In this document: piece by piece, positions 31,326 to 39,883 of the stretch | Numbering within the stretch: position 1 is the stretch's first letter | How the letters are laid out: the number at the start of each line of letters is the position of its first letter | Notes under the pieces: model-generated | What the model was told of the DNA's origin: nothing | Database searches by the model: none | The model's input: the letters and a program-made list of their open reading frames with translations, nothing else | Program-made: the position numbers and the translations under genes | Assembly: GCA_036005845.1 (NCBI GenBank) | Contig: DASYQD010000079.1 | Coordinates: 10,353-74,352 of the forward strand | DNA: 64,000 nucleotides | Direction: 5' to 3' | DNA from: DASYQD01 sp036005845 | Lineage (GTDB): Bacteria > Acidobacteriota > Thermoanaerobaculia > Multivoradales > JAIOJS01

Positions 31326-33049
31326 TGCTGGACGCGGCGGGCGGGTGGCGGGACGGCGGCAGGCGCCGGGCGGCCGAAGGTCTTGCCGAAGAAGTCGTCG
31401 GGCTTCCACGCCGGCGCCCGCTCGTCGTCGGCGATCTCGCGGGCGAGGGTGACGTTGGCCTGCAGGAAGCGGACGGCGGAGGGCCAGTCGACCGGCAGCG
31501 TGACCTCGTCGCTCGGCTGGTGGTAGTGGGTGGCGAGGAAGCCGCGGAAGGCGGCCTCGCCGTTCACTTTCGAGTCGCGCGAGGTGAAGCCCGGCATCAG
31601 GTAGACCGAGGGCACGCCGCGCTCGACGAAGGAGTACTGGTCGCTGCGCACGAAGATGACCTCGTCGGGAATCGGATCGGGGCTCAACGCGAAGCCGGCG
31701 GCGCGCGCCGCGCGTTCCGCCGGACCTTCGAGTGAAGAGTGCTCGGCACCGAAGGCCACCACGTCGCCGACCGGGTAGAGGAAGAGCGGCATGTCCAGGT
31801 TGACGTCGGCGACGAGGCGGCCGACGCCCGCCGGTGGGTGCGCCGCGAAGTGCTCGGAGCCGAGCAGCCCGCGCTCCTCGCCGGTGACGGCGAGGAACAC
31901 GAGCGAGCGCCGCGGCCGCTTCGCCGCGGTGGCGAAGGCGCGCGCCGTCTCCAGCAGCAGCGCCGAGCCCATGGCGTTGTCGTAAAAGCCGTTGTAGATC
32001 TCGTCGCCGTCGACCGCGGCGCCGCGGCCGAGGTGATCGAGGTGGGCGCTGAAGACCACCGTCTCGCCGGCGACCGAGGGATCGCTGCCCGGCAGCACTG
32101 CCGCGACGTTGTGGCTCTCCAGCTTGCGCCGCTCGGAGCGGTAGGCGAGGTGGACCGCGACGCCGAGGTCGAAGCCGCGCCCGCCCGCTTCGGTCGCCCG
32201 CTGCGTGTCGCCGAGCTCGCGGCCGGCGGCGGCGAGCAGCGCCTCGATGCCGGTGTCGCTGAGGTTGGCGAGCGCGTGCAGCTCTGGGTGCGCGCCGTGC
32301 GGCGTGCCGTCGGCCTCCAGCCAGTCCATGCTCGGCCGCTTGCCGGCATTGGCGGCGTAGCGCTTCCACGGCGAGCGCGCCGCCTCGCCGGCCTCGCGGA
32401 AGGTGAGCACGCCGGCGGCGCCGTGGGCCGCGGCGACGGCGCGCTTGCGCTCGGTCGAGGCGTGGTAGGCCCGCTGGTCGTGCGGGAAGCTCGCCGGCCC
32501 GCCGCGCATCAGCAGCACCAGCTTGCCGCGCACGTCGCGGCCGGCGTAGTCGTCCCAGCCCAGCTCGGGCGCCTCGACGCCGTAGCCGACGAAGACGACC
32601 GGCGCCTCGACCTCGCTCTGGTCCGCGAGCACGCTGCCGTCGGCGACGAAGCCGTCCGCCCAGGGCAGCGTCGTGCGCTTGCCGGCGGCGACGATCTCGA
32701 GCACGGCGCTGTCAACGACGATGCTCGACGCGATGAGCGGCACGGGCAGCAGGTAGGAGTCGCCCGCTGCCGGCCGCAGCCCGAGCTGGCGCAGCTGCGC
32801 CTCGACGTAGCGGGCGGCGATTTCGTAGCCGGGCGAGCCGGTGAAGCGGCCCTCGAGCAGGTCGTCGGCGAGAAACGCGAGGTGGGCGCGGAGGCGCTCC
32901 GCCGCCTGCGAGTTGACGTGCGACGGCTCTACAGGACGCTGCGCCGCCGCCGCACCGAGCAGCGCGGCCACCGCCACGCCGGCGACCGCCGCCAAACGCG
33001 CGAGCGGGTGCGGGCGGCGGTCTTCGTCGTCGTCTCGCCAGCGCCGCAT
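31322..33049 (-). CDS. Secreted M28-family metallopeptidase with PA domain
   Basis: About 575 residues from the ATG at 33049. A basic N-terminus and hydrophobic stretch (LAAVAGVAVAALLGAAAA) form a signal peptide. A protease-associated domain (about residues 130-260) is inserted before the catalytic core. Dizinc ligands: SAHLDHLG, YDNAMGSALLLE, TGEERGLLGS (catalytic Glu pair), NLDMP, and THYHQPSDE. It is an aminopeptidase/carboxypeptidase-like exoenzyme for peptide scavenging. Its stop codon shares the CTAG with the stop of the convergent DUF5916 gene. Confidence 0.88.
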   Translation of the reverse strand: MRRWRDDDEDRRPHPLARLAAVAGVAVAALLGAAAAQRPVEPSHVNSQAAERLRAHLAFLADDLLEGRFTGSPGYEIAARYVEAQLRQLGLRPAAGDSYLLPVPLIASSIVVDSAVLEIVAAGKRTTLPWADGFVADGSVLADQSEVEAPVVFVGYGVEAPELGWDDYAGRDVRGKLVLLMRGGPASFPHDQRAYHASTERKRAVAAAHGAAGVLTFREAGEAARSPWKRYAANAGKRPSMDWLEADGTPHGAHPELHALANLSDTGIEALLAAAGRELGDTQRATEAGGRGFDLGVAVHLAYRSERRKLESHNVAAVLPGSDPSVAGETVVFSAHLDHLGRGAAVDGDEIYNGFYDNAMGSALLLETARAFATAAKRPRRSLVFLAVTGEERGLLGSEHFAAHPPAGVGRLVADVNLDMPLFLYPVGDVVAFGAEHSSLEGPAERAARAAGFALSPDPIPDEVIFVRSDQYSFVERGVPSVYLMPGFTSRDSKVNGEAAFRGFLATHYHQPSDEVTLPVDWPSAVRFLQANVTLAREIADDERAPAWKPDDFFGKTFGRPAPAAVPPPARRVQH

Positions 33050-33167
33050 CGGAGTCAGCTTCCCGTGGCGGCGGCCGCCTGTCAACCACGAGTCGGGGCT
33101 CTACCCGGCATGAAAGCGAAACGGGCGAGGCCATCCCCGCCCGTCTCGTTCGCCGCCATCGGCGCCG

Positions 33168-33797
33168 CTACTTCTTCGCCGGCTGCTGGAACAGCTTCAG
33201 GTACTGCCCGTACCCCTCCGCCTCCAGCTTGTCGACGGGGATGAAGCGCATCGACGCCGAGTTCATGCAGTAGCGCAGGCCCGTGGGTCGCGGCCCGTCG
33301 GGAAAGACGTGGCCGAGGTGTGAGTCGCCGTGCTTGCTGCGCACCTCGGTGCGCGACATCCACAGCTTGTTGTCGGTCTTCTCGACGACGTTGTCCTTCT
33401 CGAGCGGCTGCCAGAACGATGGCCAGCCGGTGCCCGAGTCGAACTTCTCGCGCGAGGAGAAGAGCGGCTCGCCCGACACCACGTCGACGTAGATGCCGTC
33501 CTGGTGGTTGTCCCAGTACTCGTTGCGGAACGGGGCTTCGGTGCCCTCGTGCTGGGTCACCTCGTACTGCTCGCGGGTGAGGCGCTGCTTGAGGTCGTCG
33601 TCGCTGGGCTTCTGGAACATCTTCCAAGGCTCCTTTCCGGCCGTGGCCGTGGCGGGGTGCGTGGCGCCGCCGGCCGCGGCCCGTGTCTCACTCCCAGTGG
33701 CCGCGCGGGCGCCGCAGCTCGTCGCCGCCGTCCACAGGGCCGCCAGGGCAAGGGCGCCGAGCGCCTTCGATCCGATCCGCTGAATGGTGGTGGTCAT
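33168..33797 (-). CDS. msrB: Peptide-methionine (R)-S-oxide reductase MsrB, lipoprotein
   Basis: A 209-residue protein with a lipoprotein signal (ALAALWTAATSC, lipobox Cys near residue 28) and a Ser/Ala-rich linker, then a full MsrB domain: FRNEYWDNH, SGEPLFSSREKFDSGTGWPSFW, and catalytic Cys in GLRYCMNSASMRF. The two zinc-binding CxxC pairs of many MsrB proteins are absent, marking the zinc-free type. It would repair methionine-R-sulfoxide in envelope proteins, drawing electrons from a membrane thiol relay. It is not fused to MsrA. Confidence 0.92.
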   Translation of the reverse strand: MTTTIQRIGSKALGALALAALWTAATSCGARAATGSETRAAAGGATHPATATAGKEPWKMFQKPSDDDLKQRLTREQYEVTQHEGTEAPFRNEYWDNHQDGIYVDVVSGEPLFSSREKFDSGTGWPSFWQPLEKDNVVEKTDNKLWMSRTEVRSKHGDSHLGHVFPDGPRPTGLRYCMNSASMRFIPVDKLEAEGYGQYLKLFQQPAKK

Positions 33798-33913
33798 GCT
33801 GATGTGTCTCCCGTTGCCAGGCGGGTCCGTCGCCCGCGCATCGTTTGTTCGTGCGCCGCGGGCGAGTGGATTCGTCGCTGCTCGATGATAGCGGGCCGGT
33901 CGAGCGGCCCCTC

Positions 33914-34381
33914 TCAACGCCAGGCGTCGCCCATCTCGGCGCGCAGCGCGCGCAGCGACAGCAGCACGTCGGCGAAGAAGACGACTGCCGACACCAGCAG
34001 CGCCAGCAGGGCGACGAAGAACAGGCTCACGACGACCACCCGCAGGTTCGCCTGCAGGAAGGCCATGGCGGTGAGCATCAGCACCATCGTGCAGGCGCAG
34101 AGCACGGTGACCATCACCGAGGCGATGGAGATCCACAGCAGCCGCGCGCGGCGCGCCAGCACTTCGAGCTGGATGCGTTCGCGGGCCGCCGCCGCCGCGT
34201 CCTCGGCGCCACCGCGCAGCTGGGCGCTCAACGAGCGCGAGCGATCGATGACGCGCGACAGCCGATTGGTCATCGACAGCAACAGCAGCCCGACGCCCGA
34301 GATCAGCGCGATGGGCGAGATCGAGGTCTGCAGCAGGTGAGCGAGCTCGCCGGCGGCTTCGGGGGCGACGGGTGCGGCCAT
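33914..34381 (-). CDS. DUF2721 family membrane protein
   Basis: About 155 residues from the ATG at 34381. Fits DUF2721: a first hydrophobic segment with ISPIALISGVGLLLLSMTNRLSRVIDRSR, then a charged helix (ERIQLEVLARRARLL) and two further TM helices (ISIASVMVTVLCACTMVLMLTAMAF, VVVVSLFFVALLALLVSAVVFF). Role unknown. Upstream bases to 34426 are in frame but add no domain. Confidence 0.82.
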   Translation of the reverse strand: MAAPVAPEAAGELAHLLQTSISPIALISGVGLLLLSMTNRLSRVIDRSRSLSAQLRGGAEDAAAAARERIQLEVLARRARLLWISIASVMVTVLCACTMVLMLTAMAFLQANLRVVVVSLFFVALLALLVSAVVFFADVLLSLRALRAEMGDAWR

Positions 34382-34471
34382 CGCGCGGCATTCTCTCGCA
34401 CTGCGCCGCGCCGGGGGGCGAAGCACACCTGGGCGAGCCCGCTCGGCGCCGCGTCGAGCAGCGTCCGCCGG

Positions 34472-34921
34472 TCAGCCGCCGCCGCGCACGAGGGCCTCGG
34501 CCCAGTCGAGGATCTGCTGCAGCCGCTCGCCCAGCAGCGCCCGCGCCTGCGCGTAGGTCAGCCAGCGGAACTCGTGGTGCTCGGGGCGCCCGAGCTCGGA
34601 CGATACCGGCAGGCTCACCTGATCCGACAGCTCGCTCGACGCCGCTTCCGCAAGGTAGTAGCGCGCCACCTTGTTGCCGGCGTAAGGCGCCGTCTCGCGA
34701 TACACCTCGCCCCACGCGAAACGCAAGTCGCGCAGCGTCGTCTCCTCCTCCACCTCGCGCTGCGCCGCGGCGAGCGGCTCCTCGCCGGCGCCGATACCGC
34801 CCTTGGGGAAGTCCCAGTAGCGGTAGGCGCGCAGCAGCAGGTAGCGCGGCTCACCGCCGTCGCGGCGCACGATCACGGCGCCCGCGGCGCGGCGACCAAT
34901 GGACGCAGGGCTACGCGCCAT
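34472..34921 (-). CDS. Nudix hydrolase
   Basis: A 149-residue Nudix protein. The box is complete: GGIGAGEEPLAAAQREVEEET (G-x5-E-x7-REVxEE), preceded by YWDFPKG. Such enzymes hydrolyse nucleoside diphosphate-linked compounds, for example diadenosine polyphosphates (the YWDFPKG start is typical of the bis(5'-nucleosyl)tetraphosphatase type). Substrate is inferred only from similarity. Confidence 0.87.
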   Translation of the reverse strand: MARSPASIGRRAAGAVIVRRDGGEPRYLLLRAYRYWDFPKGGIGAGEEPLAAAQREVEEETTLRDLRFAWGEVYRETAPYAGNKVARYYLAEAASSELSDQVSLPVSSELGRPEHHEFRWLTYAQARALLGERLQQILDWAEALVRGGG

Positions 34922-35003
34922 GGCCGCGAAGCTACCATCGACATGCGCGCGAGACGCGAGCGGCCAAGCGCCGGCGTCCCGCGCGATGCCGGGCCTCGCT
35001 TCG

Positions 35004-35753
35004 CTACGGCGTCACGTCGGCGCAGCGCGCCCACGCGGTGAGGGACGAGCCCACCGGCATGATGCGCTCGATGGAGGCGATCCAGCCGGTGCCGGTGGCG
35101 TTCGGTGCGTTGGTGATGTCCACCGGCGTGCTGTGTCCGCCCGGCAGCACGTCGTGGGTGAAGCCGCCGCCGACCACCGGGTCGCCGGGATCGCAATCGG
35201 CCTCGACGGTGATCTTCTCGACGTTGACGCCATCGGCCGCATGGACCGTCGCCGAGCGGGTGTAGAACGTGGACGTGCCGCCGCCGGGAGGTCCGGGAGG
35301 ACCGGGCGGCCCCGCGGGACCCGGCGCGCCGGGAGCGCCGGGAGCACCGGGAGCGCCCGGTGGTCCCGGCGGACCGGCAGGACCGGCGCCGCCGATGGTG
35401 AGCGCGTACTCGTCGCTCTGGCTCTGGCCGTTGCCGATCGCCACGGTGAGCAGGTAGTCGCCCGCCGGCGGCAGCCCGCCGGCGCCCGTGAAGTCGCAGC
35501 TGATCGTCTGCGGCGAGGAGGCGAACTGCGCCGTGCACAGCGGCGTCACGTCGCCGATCTCGCCCAGCGTCACCTTCAGCTTCGCGGCGGAGCCGAAGTC
35601 GTGGCCACTGACGACGATGGTCGACGTGGCGTCGTCGACGGCGACCTCGGTGATAGCGAGATGGCCGCCCGGCGAGCCGGCGGCGAAGGCCGCCCCCGGC
35701 GTCACCGCAGCAGCGACCAGGGCGGCGGCCAGGAACGAGCGCCTCTGTGACAT
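35004..35753 (-). CDS. Secreted IPT-like/collagen-repeat protein
   Basis: About 249 residues from the ATG at 35753 (GAGGAGGG site). A signal peptide (SFLAAALVAAAVTPGAAFA) leads to an IPT/TIG-like beta domain (ITEVAVDDATSTIVVSGHDFG...), then about 12 collagen-type Gly-X-Y triplets (roughly residues 120-155, mostly GPP, GAP, GPA), and a C-terminal beta domain with one Cys pair (EADCDPGD...ARCADVTP). Bacterial collagen-like proteins trimerise and decorate cell surfaces. Transcribed away from the lipase gene. Confidence 0.8.
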   Translation of the reverse strand: MSQRRSFLAAALVAAAVTPGAAFAAGSPGGHLAITEVAVDDATSTIVVSGHDFGSAAKLKVTLGEIGDVTPLCTAQFASSPQTISCDFTGAGGLPPAGDYLLTVAIGNGQSQSDEYALTIGGAGPAGPPGPPGAPGAPGAPGAPGPAGPPGPPGPPGGGTSTFYTRSATVHAADGVNVEKITVEADCDPGDPVVGGGFTHDVLPGGHSTPVDITNAPNATGTGWIASIERIMPVGSSLTAWARCADVTP

Positions 35754-35910
35754 GAAACCCTCCTCGAGGTCGAAGTGGACCGCGGTACTACTCCCTTCGC
35801 GCAAACGCGGAGCCCGCGGGATCACCGGCGTCGACCGCCGCGCCTGCGGGAACGCCACAGGCAAGCGGAGAATTCGGCGGTGTCCGTCCGTCTAACCTAG
35901 GAGCACCGGC

Positions 35911-36738
35911 ATGCGCACTTTCCCCTACGACGACTCGCCCACCTCGCTCTTTCACCCGGAGCGGGCGACCGATTTCTTTCAGCACGGCCCCGTCCGCACC
36001 GACGATGCCCTCTGCGCGGAGATGGCGCGGCTCGCCTACGTGCGCGATGCGGCGGCGCTGCGCGGCTTCCTGCAACGCGCCGGGTTCAGTCTCGTCGACA
36101 TGCTCGACGTCGAGGGCTCGCAGGCTTTCATCGCCGACGATGCGAGCCGGCGGGTCATCTCCTTCCGCGGCACGCAACCGGACGACCCCAAGGACATCTT
36201 CGTGGACGCGCGGTTCCTGCTCGTTTCGTGGGAACGCGGCGGCCGCGCCCACGAGGGTTGGATCGCCGGGCTGCGACCCCTCCGCGGCCGCATCGACGAG
36301 CACGCGCAGACGCCGCTGCGGCTGCTGCTGACGGGGCACAGCCTGGGCGCCGCGCTGGCGACTCTCACCGCGAGCCTTCACCCGCCGCACGGCCTGCACA
36401 CCTTCGGCTCGCCGCTCGTCGGCGACGAGGAGCTGGGGCGCACGCTCGACGGAGTGACTCACCACCGCTACGTCGACTGCTGCGACCTGGTCACCCGGCT
36501 GCCGCCCGCGGCGTTCGCCTATCGCCACACCGGCGAACGCCGTTTCCTCGACCGCGAAGGGACTCTCCGCCCGGCGGCGACCGACGACGACATCCGCCGC
36601 GAGTGCCGGGGCGCCCGCACCCGGTACCTGCTCAAGCTTCCTTTCCTGCGCGGCAAGGTGGCCACCCGCGACCTCGCCGACCACGCGCCGGTCAACTACG
36701 TCTCGGCGCTGCTCGGCCTGCTTGACACGACGTCCTAG
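35911..36738 (+). CDS. Lipase class 3 family protein
   Basis: A 275-residue alpha/beta hydrolase of the class 3 lipase family. The nucleophile elbow is TGHSLGAALA, preceded by the oxyanion strand ISFRGTQPDDPKD and followed by HTFGSPLVGDEE (Asp region) and the C-terminal HAPVNYV (catalytic His). No signal peptide is seen, so it may be cytoplasmic or exported otherwise. Ribosome site AGGAG lies 10 bp upstream. Confidence 0.85.
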   Translation: MRTFPYDDSPTSLFHPERATDFFQHGPVRTDDALCAEMARLAYVRDAAALRGFLQRAGFSLVDMLDVEGSQAFIADDASRRVISFRGTQPDDPKDIFVDARFLLVSWERGGRAHEGWIAGLRPLRGRIDEHAQTPLRLLLTGHSLGAALATLTASLHPPHGLHTFGSPLVGDEELGRTLDGVTHHRYVDCCDLVTRLPPAAFAYRHTGERRFLDREGTLRPAATDDDIRRECRGARTRYLLKLPFLRGKVATRDLADHAPVNYVSALLGLLDTTS

Positions 36739-36756
36739 GCAAATCGCCGGCGACGA

Positions 36757-37221
36757 TCAAACCGGCTCGAGCTCGAACACGCGATAGCCGGAGTCCCGCA
36801 TCCCGATGCGCCGGTAGACCTCCTGCGCATGGCCGTTGTGCTCGTCGACGTAGAGGCGCACCGCGCGCGCGCCGTCGTCGCGCGCCATCAGGAGCGCCCG
36901 CTCCCACAGCGCGCGGAAGACGCCGCTGCCGCGCGATTCGGGGGCGACGTAGACGCTCTGCAGCCAGTAGATCGGGCCGTTGCGCCAGTCGCTCCACTCG
37001 ACGGTGAGCATGAGCTGGCCGACGATGCGGCCGCCGCTCTCGGCGACGAGGTAGACCCCTTTCGCGCGATCGGCGAGCAGCGCCTCGACGCCCGCTTGCG
37101 CCGTCGCCGGCTCGAGCGCCAGCCCTTCGCTCTCGAGCGCCAGGCGGACGTTGAAGTCGGCGATCGTCGCGGCGTCGTCCGGGCGGGCGAAGCGGACCTC
37201 GACGGGCGCGGCCGGCAGCAT
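36757..37221 (-). CDS. GNAT-family N-acetyltransferase
   Basis: A 154-residue acetyltransferase. The acetyl-CoA loop is in VAPESRGSGVFRALWERAL (Q/R-x-x-G-x-G/A type), preceded by beta-4 WLQSVYV and followed by VRLYVDEHNGHAQEVYRRIGM, the usual motif B. Target amine unknown. Divergent from a possible small gene at 37306. Confidence 0.85.
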   Translation of the reverse strand: MLPAAPVEVRFARPDDAATIADFNVRLALESEGLALEPATAQAGVEALLADRAKGVYLVAESGGRIVGQLMLTVEWSDWRNGPIYWLQSVYVAPESRGSGVFRALWERALLMARDDGARAVRLYVDEHNGHAQEVYRRIGMRDSGYRVFELEPV

Positions 37222-37253
37222 GGCGCGCGAATCTTAGAGCTTGGCGCCCCCTC

Positions 37254-37282
37254 TTGACACTTGGCGGCTTGGCGCGCATCAT
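37254..37282 (+). promoter_or_regulatory. Putative sigma-70-type promoter
   Basis: TTGACA at 37254-37259 and CATCAT at 37277-37282 with a 17-bp spacer, in the gap between the divergent GNAT gene and the small plus-strand ORFs. The -35 box is a perfect match and the -10 is 4 of 6. It would drive the genes at 37306 onward. Confidence 0.4.
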
Positions 37283-37305
37283 GGCGAAAAAGAGGCGTAA
37301 CGACG

Positions 37306-37596
37306 ATGATGCTGCTCCGCCGCAAGCCCGCTCCCCGTCCCGATCTGCAAGCCGCCGCCGACGCCGCCGCGTGGCGCATGCTGCTCCGCCGCCGACCCGA
37401 GATGGCGGAGCGCATCCGCCTGGCGCTCGCCGCGGGCAAGCCGCTGCAAGGCGTCGTCGATGCGGCCGCGCAACCGGCAGCTGCTGGTGCGCTCAGAGAC
37501 CCAGCGTGGCCGCGTCTGCGGCTGCTGCTGCCCTGCGCCGTGCACGGCTGCGCGCGCTCGCTCGGCCTGCTCGCCGCCGCGCGCCCGAGCGCCTGA
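37306..37596 (+). CDS. Small hypothetical protein (96 aa)
   Basis: From the double ATG at 37306 a helical protein starts LLRRKPAPRPDLQAAADA and continues with AAAWRMLLRRRPEMAERIRLALAAGK, a plausible soluble helical bundle. The C-terminal third is more irregular. A promoter-like TTGACA lies upstream. No family recognised. An alternative frame from the ATG at 37281 is Arg-only in character and less likely. Low confidence. Confidence 0.35.
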   Translation: MMLLRRKPAPRPDLQAAADAAAWRMLLRRRPEMAERIRLALAAGKPLQGVVDAAAQPAAAGALRDPAWPRLRLLLPCAVHGCARSLGLLAAARPSA

Positions 37597-37678
37597 GCCC
37601 GCAGCGCCGCGCCAGGCGGCGGTCGACGACGTGCGCGGCGACAACGGTATGCTGCGGCCACCGAGGGAGGGTCGTTGC

Positions 37679-37792
37679 ATGCATCCAGCCGGCCGCATCG
37701 TGGCCCCGCTGCTCGTGCATCCCGATGGCGATGCGCGGCAAGCCGGCGCACCCCGGCGAGCCGATGGAGCCGTGACGGCGGCGGGAGGCTGA
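37679..37792 (+). CDS. Possible 37-residue mini-protein or leader peptide
   Basis: A short ORF with a strong GAGGGAGGG site directly upstream of its ATG. The product is MHPAGRIVAPLLVHPDGDARQ... and it ends 3 bp before the TTG start of the next membrane protein, so its translation could couple to it. No family; may be spurious. Confidence 0.25.
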   Translation: MHPAGRIVAPLLVHPDGDARQAGAPRRADGAVTAAGG

Positions 37793-37795
37793 GCG

Positions 37796-38644
37796 TTGGG
37801 CTCGATCGAGCCGGCGCCGAGGCCCGGCGCGGATCGCGGGCCGGTGCGCTTGCGGTTCGATCGGTTCGACGGCTTGGTGGCGCTGCTCGCAGGCCTAGTC
37901 GCGGCGATCTTGCCCACCGAGCCGCGCGAGGCGATGGCGCGGCGTTACGGCGTCGACCCGCCGTTCTGGTCGGGGATGCTCGGCGTCGTCGAGGCGCTCG
38001 GCGGCGGCCTCTGGCTGGTCGACAACTACCTGCATCGCGTGCGCGCGCTCGTCGACCAGGGCGTCGACGCGGCGTTCGCCGCCGGCTTCGAGGAGCATCC
38101 CACCGACACCCTCGCCGTGATGTGGAGCGGCTCCTTCGCGTGGCTGCGCTGGCTCACCTCGCCGCTCGTCCTCTTCATGACGCTGGCGATGATCACCGGC
38201 GCGGTGCGCATGATGAGCTTCGGCCTCAACCGCGAGGCGGTGGGCGAGCCGCTGGTGTGGCTCGGCTGGCGCGTCTGGCGCGGCGTGCGCCGCTCGGGCC
38301 TGGCGGCCGAGCATGCGGTGCGTTTCGGTCCGGCCCGCGCGGACCGCGTGCTGCCCACGAACGACGGCGGCCTGCTGGTCCTCACCAGCGCACCCCGGCC
38401 CGAGTGGAACGAGATGGTCACGATCGAAGTCGGCGACCGCTTTTTCCGACTCGCCGAGGTCGACCAGCGGCGCGAAGACGGTCAGCTCTGGCACGGCTAC
38501 CGCCTGCGCGAGGAGGACCCGACGGCAGTCATCCGCGCGCTGCTGCGCTACGAGGCGCCGGAAGGCGCGCTACTTGTCGCGGCGGCGGTTGATCACCAGC
38601 CCGGCCGCGCCGAGCACGGCGCCGAGCACGATGGCGCCGGGTAG
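37796..38644 (+). CDS. Membrane protein of unknown function (282 aa)
   Basis: Start TTG at 37796 with GGGAGG 9 bp before. Two to three hydrophobic segments (FDGLVALLAGLVAAILP, MLGVVEALGGGLWLVDNYL, LTSPLVLFMTLAMITGAVRMM) are followed by a soluble beta-rich domain (DGGLLVLTSAPRPEWNEMVTIEVGDRFFRLAEV...). I know no family. Its last 75 bp overlap, on the other strand, the 3' end of a convergent 58-codon gene with its own strong ribosome site. Confidence 0.6.
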   Translation: MGSIEPAPRPGADRGPVRLRFDRFDGLVALLAGLVAAILPTEPREAMARRYGVDPPFWSGMLGVVEALGGGLWLVDNYLHRVRALVDQGVDAAFAAGFEEHPTDTLAVMWSGSFAWLRWLTSPLVLFMTLAMITGAVRMMSFGLNREAVGEPLVWLGWRVWRGVRRSGLAAEHAVRFGPARADRVLPTNDGGLLVLTSAPRPEWNEMVTIEVGDRFFRLAEVDQRREDGQLWHGYRLREEDPTAVIRALLRYEAPEGALLVAAAVDHQPGRAEHGAEHDGAG

Positions 38645-38746
38645 GCCGAGGGTGGGGATGCCGGGTGGCGCCTTCGACTGCGCGCCGGCGAGCGAGGGGA
38701 CGAGCCAGACGACGGCCGCGGCGAGAGCGGTCCTCACTGATTTCAT
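38570..38746 (-). CDS. Very small exported protein with IPTL-CTERM-like tail (58 aa)
   Basis: The ATG at 38746 has an AGGAGGG site. The product has a signal peptide (ALAAAVVWLVPSLAGAQ), eight linker residues and then a sorting-type tail: GIPTLGLPG, a hydrophobic run (AIVLGAVLGAAGLVI) and NRRRDK. This looks like an IPTL/PEP-CTERM type envelope-sorting signal with almost no mature domain between the two. Overlaps the plus-strand gene end by 75 bp. Confidence 0.6.
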   Translation of the reverse strand: MKSVRTALAAAVVWLVPSLAGAQSKAPPGIPTLGLPGAIVLGAVLGAAGLVINRRRDK

Positions 38747-38834
38747 GGAGCCCTCCTGAACAGAATGGACCTGCGTAGGGTACCGCTCTCCGCGGCCCGA
38801 TGGCAATCGGCCGGCTGCCATCGGCCCGCCGTCT

Positions 38835-39722
38835 TCAGCGAAGGCGCGGCAGCAACCAACTGACGAGCGGGTACGTCGCCGGTTCGAGGATCAAGTTCAC
38901 CGGGACGGGGTGGACGCGTTCCTGCGGCCGGAACTTGCTCTTGAAGCGGTAGACGGGCCCCGAGCGGCTGCCGAGATCGTAGAGCGTACAACCGTGGGCG
39001 AAGGAGTCGCGCATGGCGCGGAAGTGCAGCAGGCAGGAGGGGCTCGAGTGGTCGCCCAGCGCTTCGCGATCGAGGGCGCCGATGACGTAAGTGGCGCGCG
39101 AGCCGGCGCGCACGACAAGGATGGACTGCACCGGGCGGCCGTCGATCGAAGCGGTGTAGATGCGCACCGTGTCCAGTGGGCGAGCGCGCTCGAGAAGGCG
39201 GCGCCAGCTGGCGCGCGAGCGGCCGTAGCGGCTGCGGAACTGGTGGACCTGCATCCAGATCGGCCACGCCACCCGCAGCGCCTCGTCGCTATCCGCCGAT
39301 TCGACGACGAAGCCGGCGCGCTCCGCCTTGCGTATGGCGCGCCGCGCCACCGGCGCGAAGTTCCTCGCCGTCTCCTCGTCGCTTGCCGCCTGCGGCACGA
39401 CCAGCGACTCGGGCTCGGCGATGGAGAACGGAAACAACGCGTCGCGATTCGACGGCGCGAGCGATTCGAGGCGAGCCAGGGCGGCCACATCGGTGGCGGT
39501 GAAGCACGCCAGCACGAACCCGCGCTTGCGCAGCTCCGTCACCAGCGATTCGAGGCAGGCCGTCGTCGTCGCCTCGTCGAGGTCCCGCAGCCACACCGGC
39601 CCCTCGCGCACCAAGCCGACACGCATCCTCCCGAAGCCGAGCGCGAGCACGCTGAGGAAAGCCACCGGCTCCGTCGGCGGGCCGTACGCCAAGTAGCTGC
39701 TGCGCAGCCGCCACGACGTCAT
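38835..39722 (-). CDS. FemAB/GNAT-like aminoacyl- or acyltransferase
   Basis: At least 295 residues. The double-GNAT FemAB pattern is visible: a SYLAYGPP strand near the start, NFAPVARRAIRKAERAGFVVE in the middle and a C-terminal CLLHFRAMRDSFAHGCTLYDLGSRSGPVYRFKSKF segment, where the Gly/Lys-rich end is characteristic. Such enzymes add amino acids to peptidoglycan bridges or build surface polysaccharides. Family-like sequence (GWDRGLLATEASFLQYPYWNES) continues upstream in frame to an in-frame TAG near 39866, but the only ATG, GTG or TTG is the ATG at 39722; the true start may be CTG at 39848. Confidence 0.8.
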   Translation of the reverse strand: MTSWRLRSSYLAYGPPTEPVAFLSVLALGFGRMRVGLVREGPVWLRDLDEATTTACLESLVTELRKRGFVLACFTATDVAALARLESLAPSNRDALFPFSIAEPESLVVPQAASDEETARNFAPVARRAIRKAERAGFVVESADSDEALRVAWPIWMQVHQFRSRYGRSRASWRRLLERARPLDTVRIYTASIDGRPVQSILVVRAGSRATYVIGALDREALGDHSSPSCLLHFRAMRDSFAHGCTLYDLGSRSGPVYRFKSKFRPQERVHPVPVNLILEPATYPLVSWLLPRLR

Positions 39723-39883
39723 CGACTCGTTCCAGTACGGGTACTGGAGGAACGAGGCCTCGGTGGCGAGCAGACCGCGGTCCCACCCGGCAAGCTCGCC
39801 GGGAGCGACCGAACGCCAGCTCAGGTCTGCCGCTGCGATGCGCGCCAGCGTACCCGCGCGCGGCTACGCATTGCCAAACGAAG

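Noticed and set aside
37281..37775. Alternative frame from the ATG at 37281 in the small-ORF region
   Set aside because: It is almost pure Arg/Ala/Pro sequence; the frame from 37306 has a plausible helical composition.
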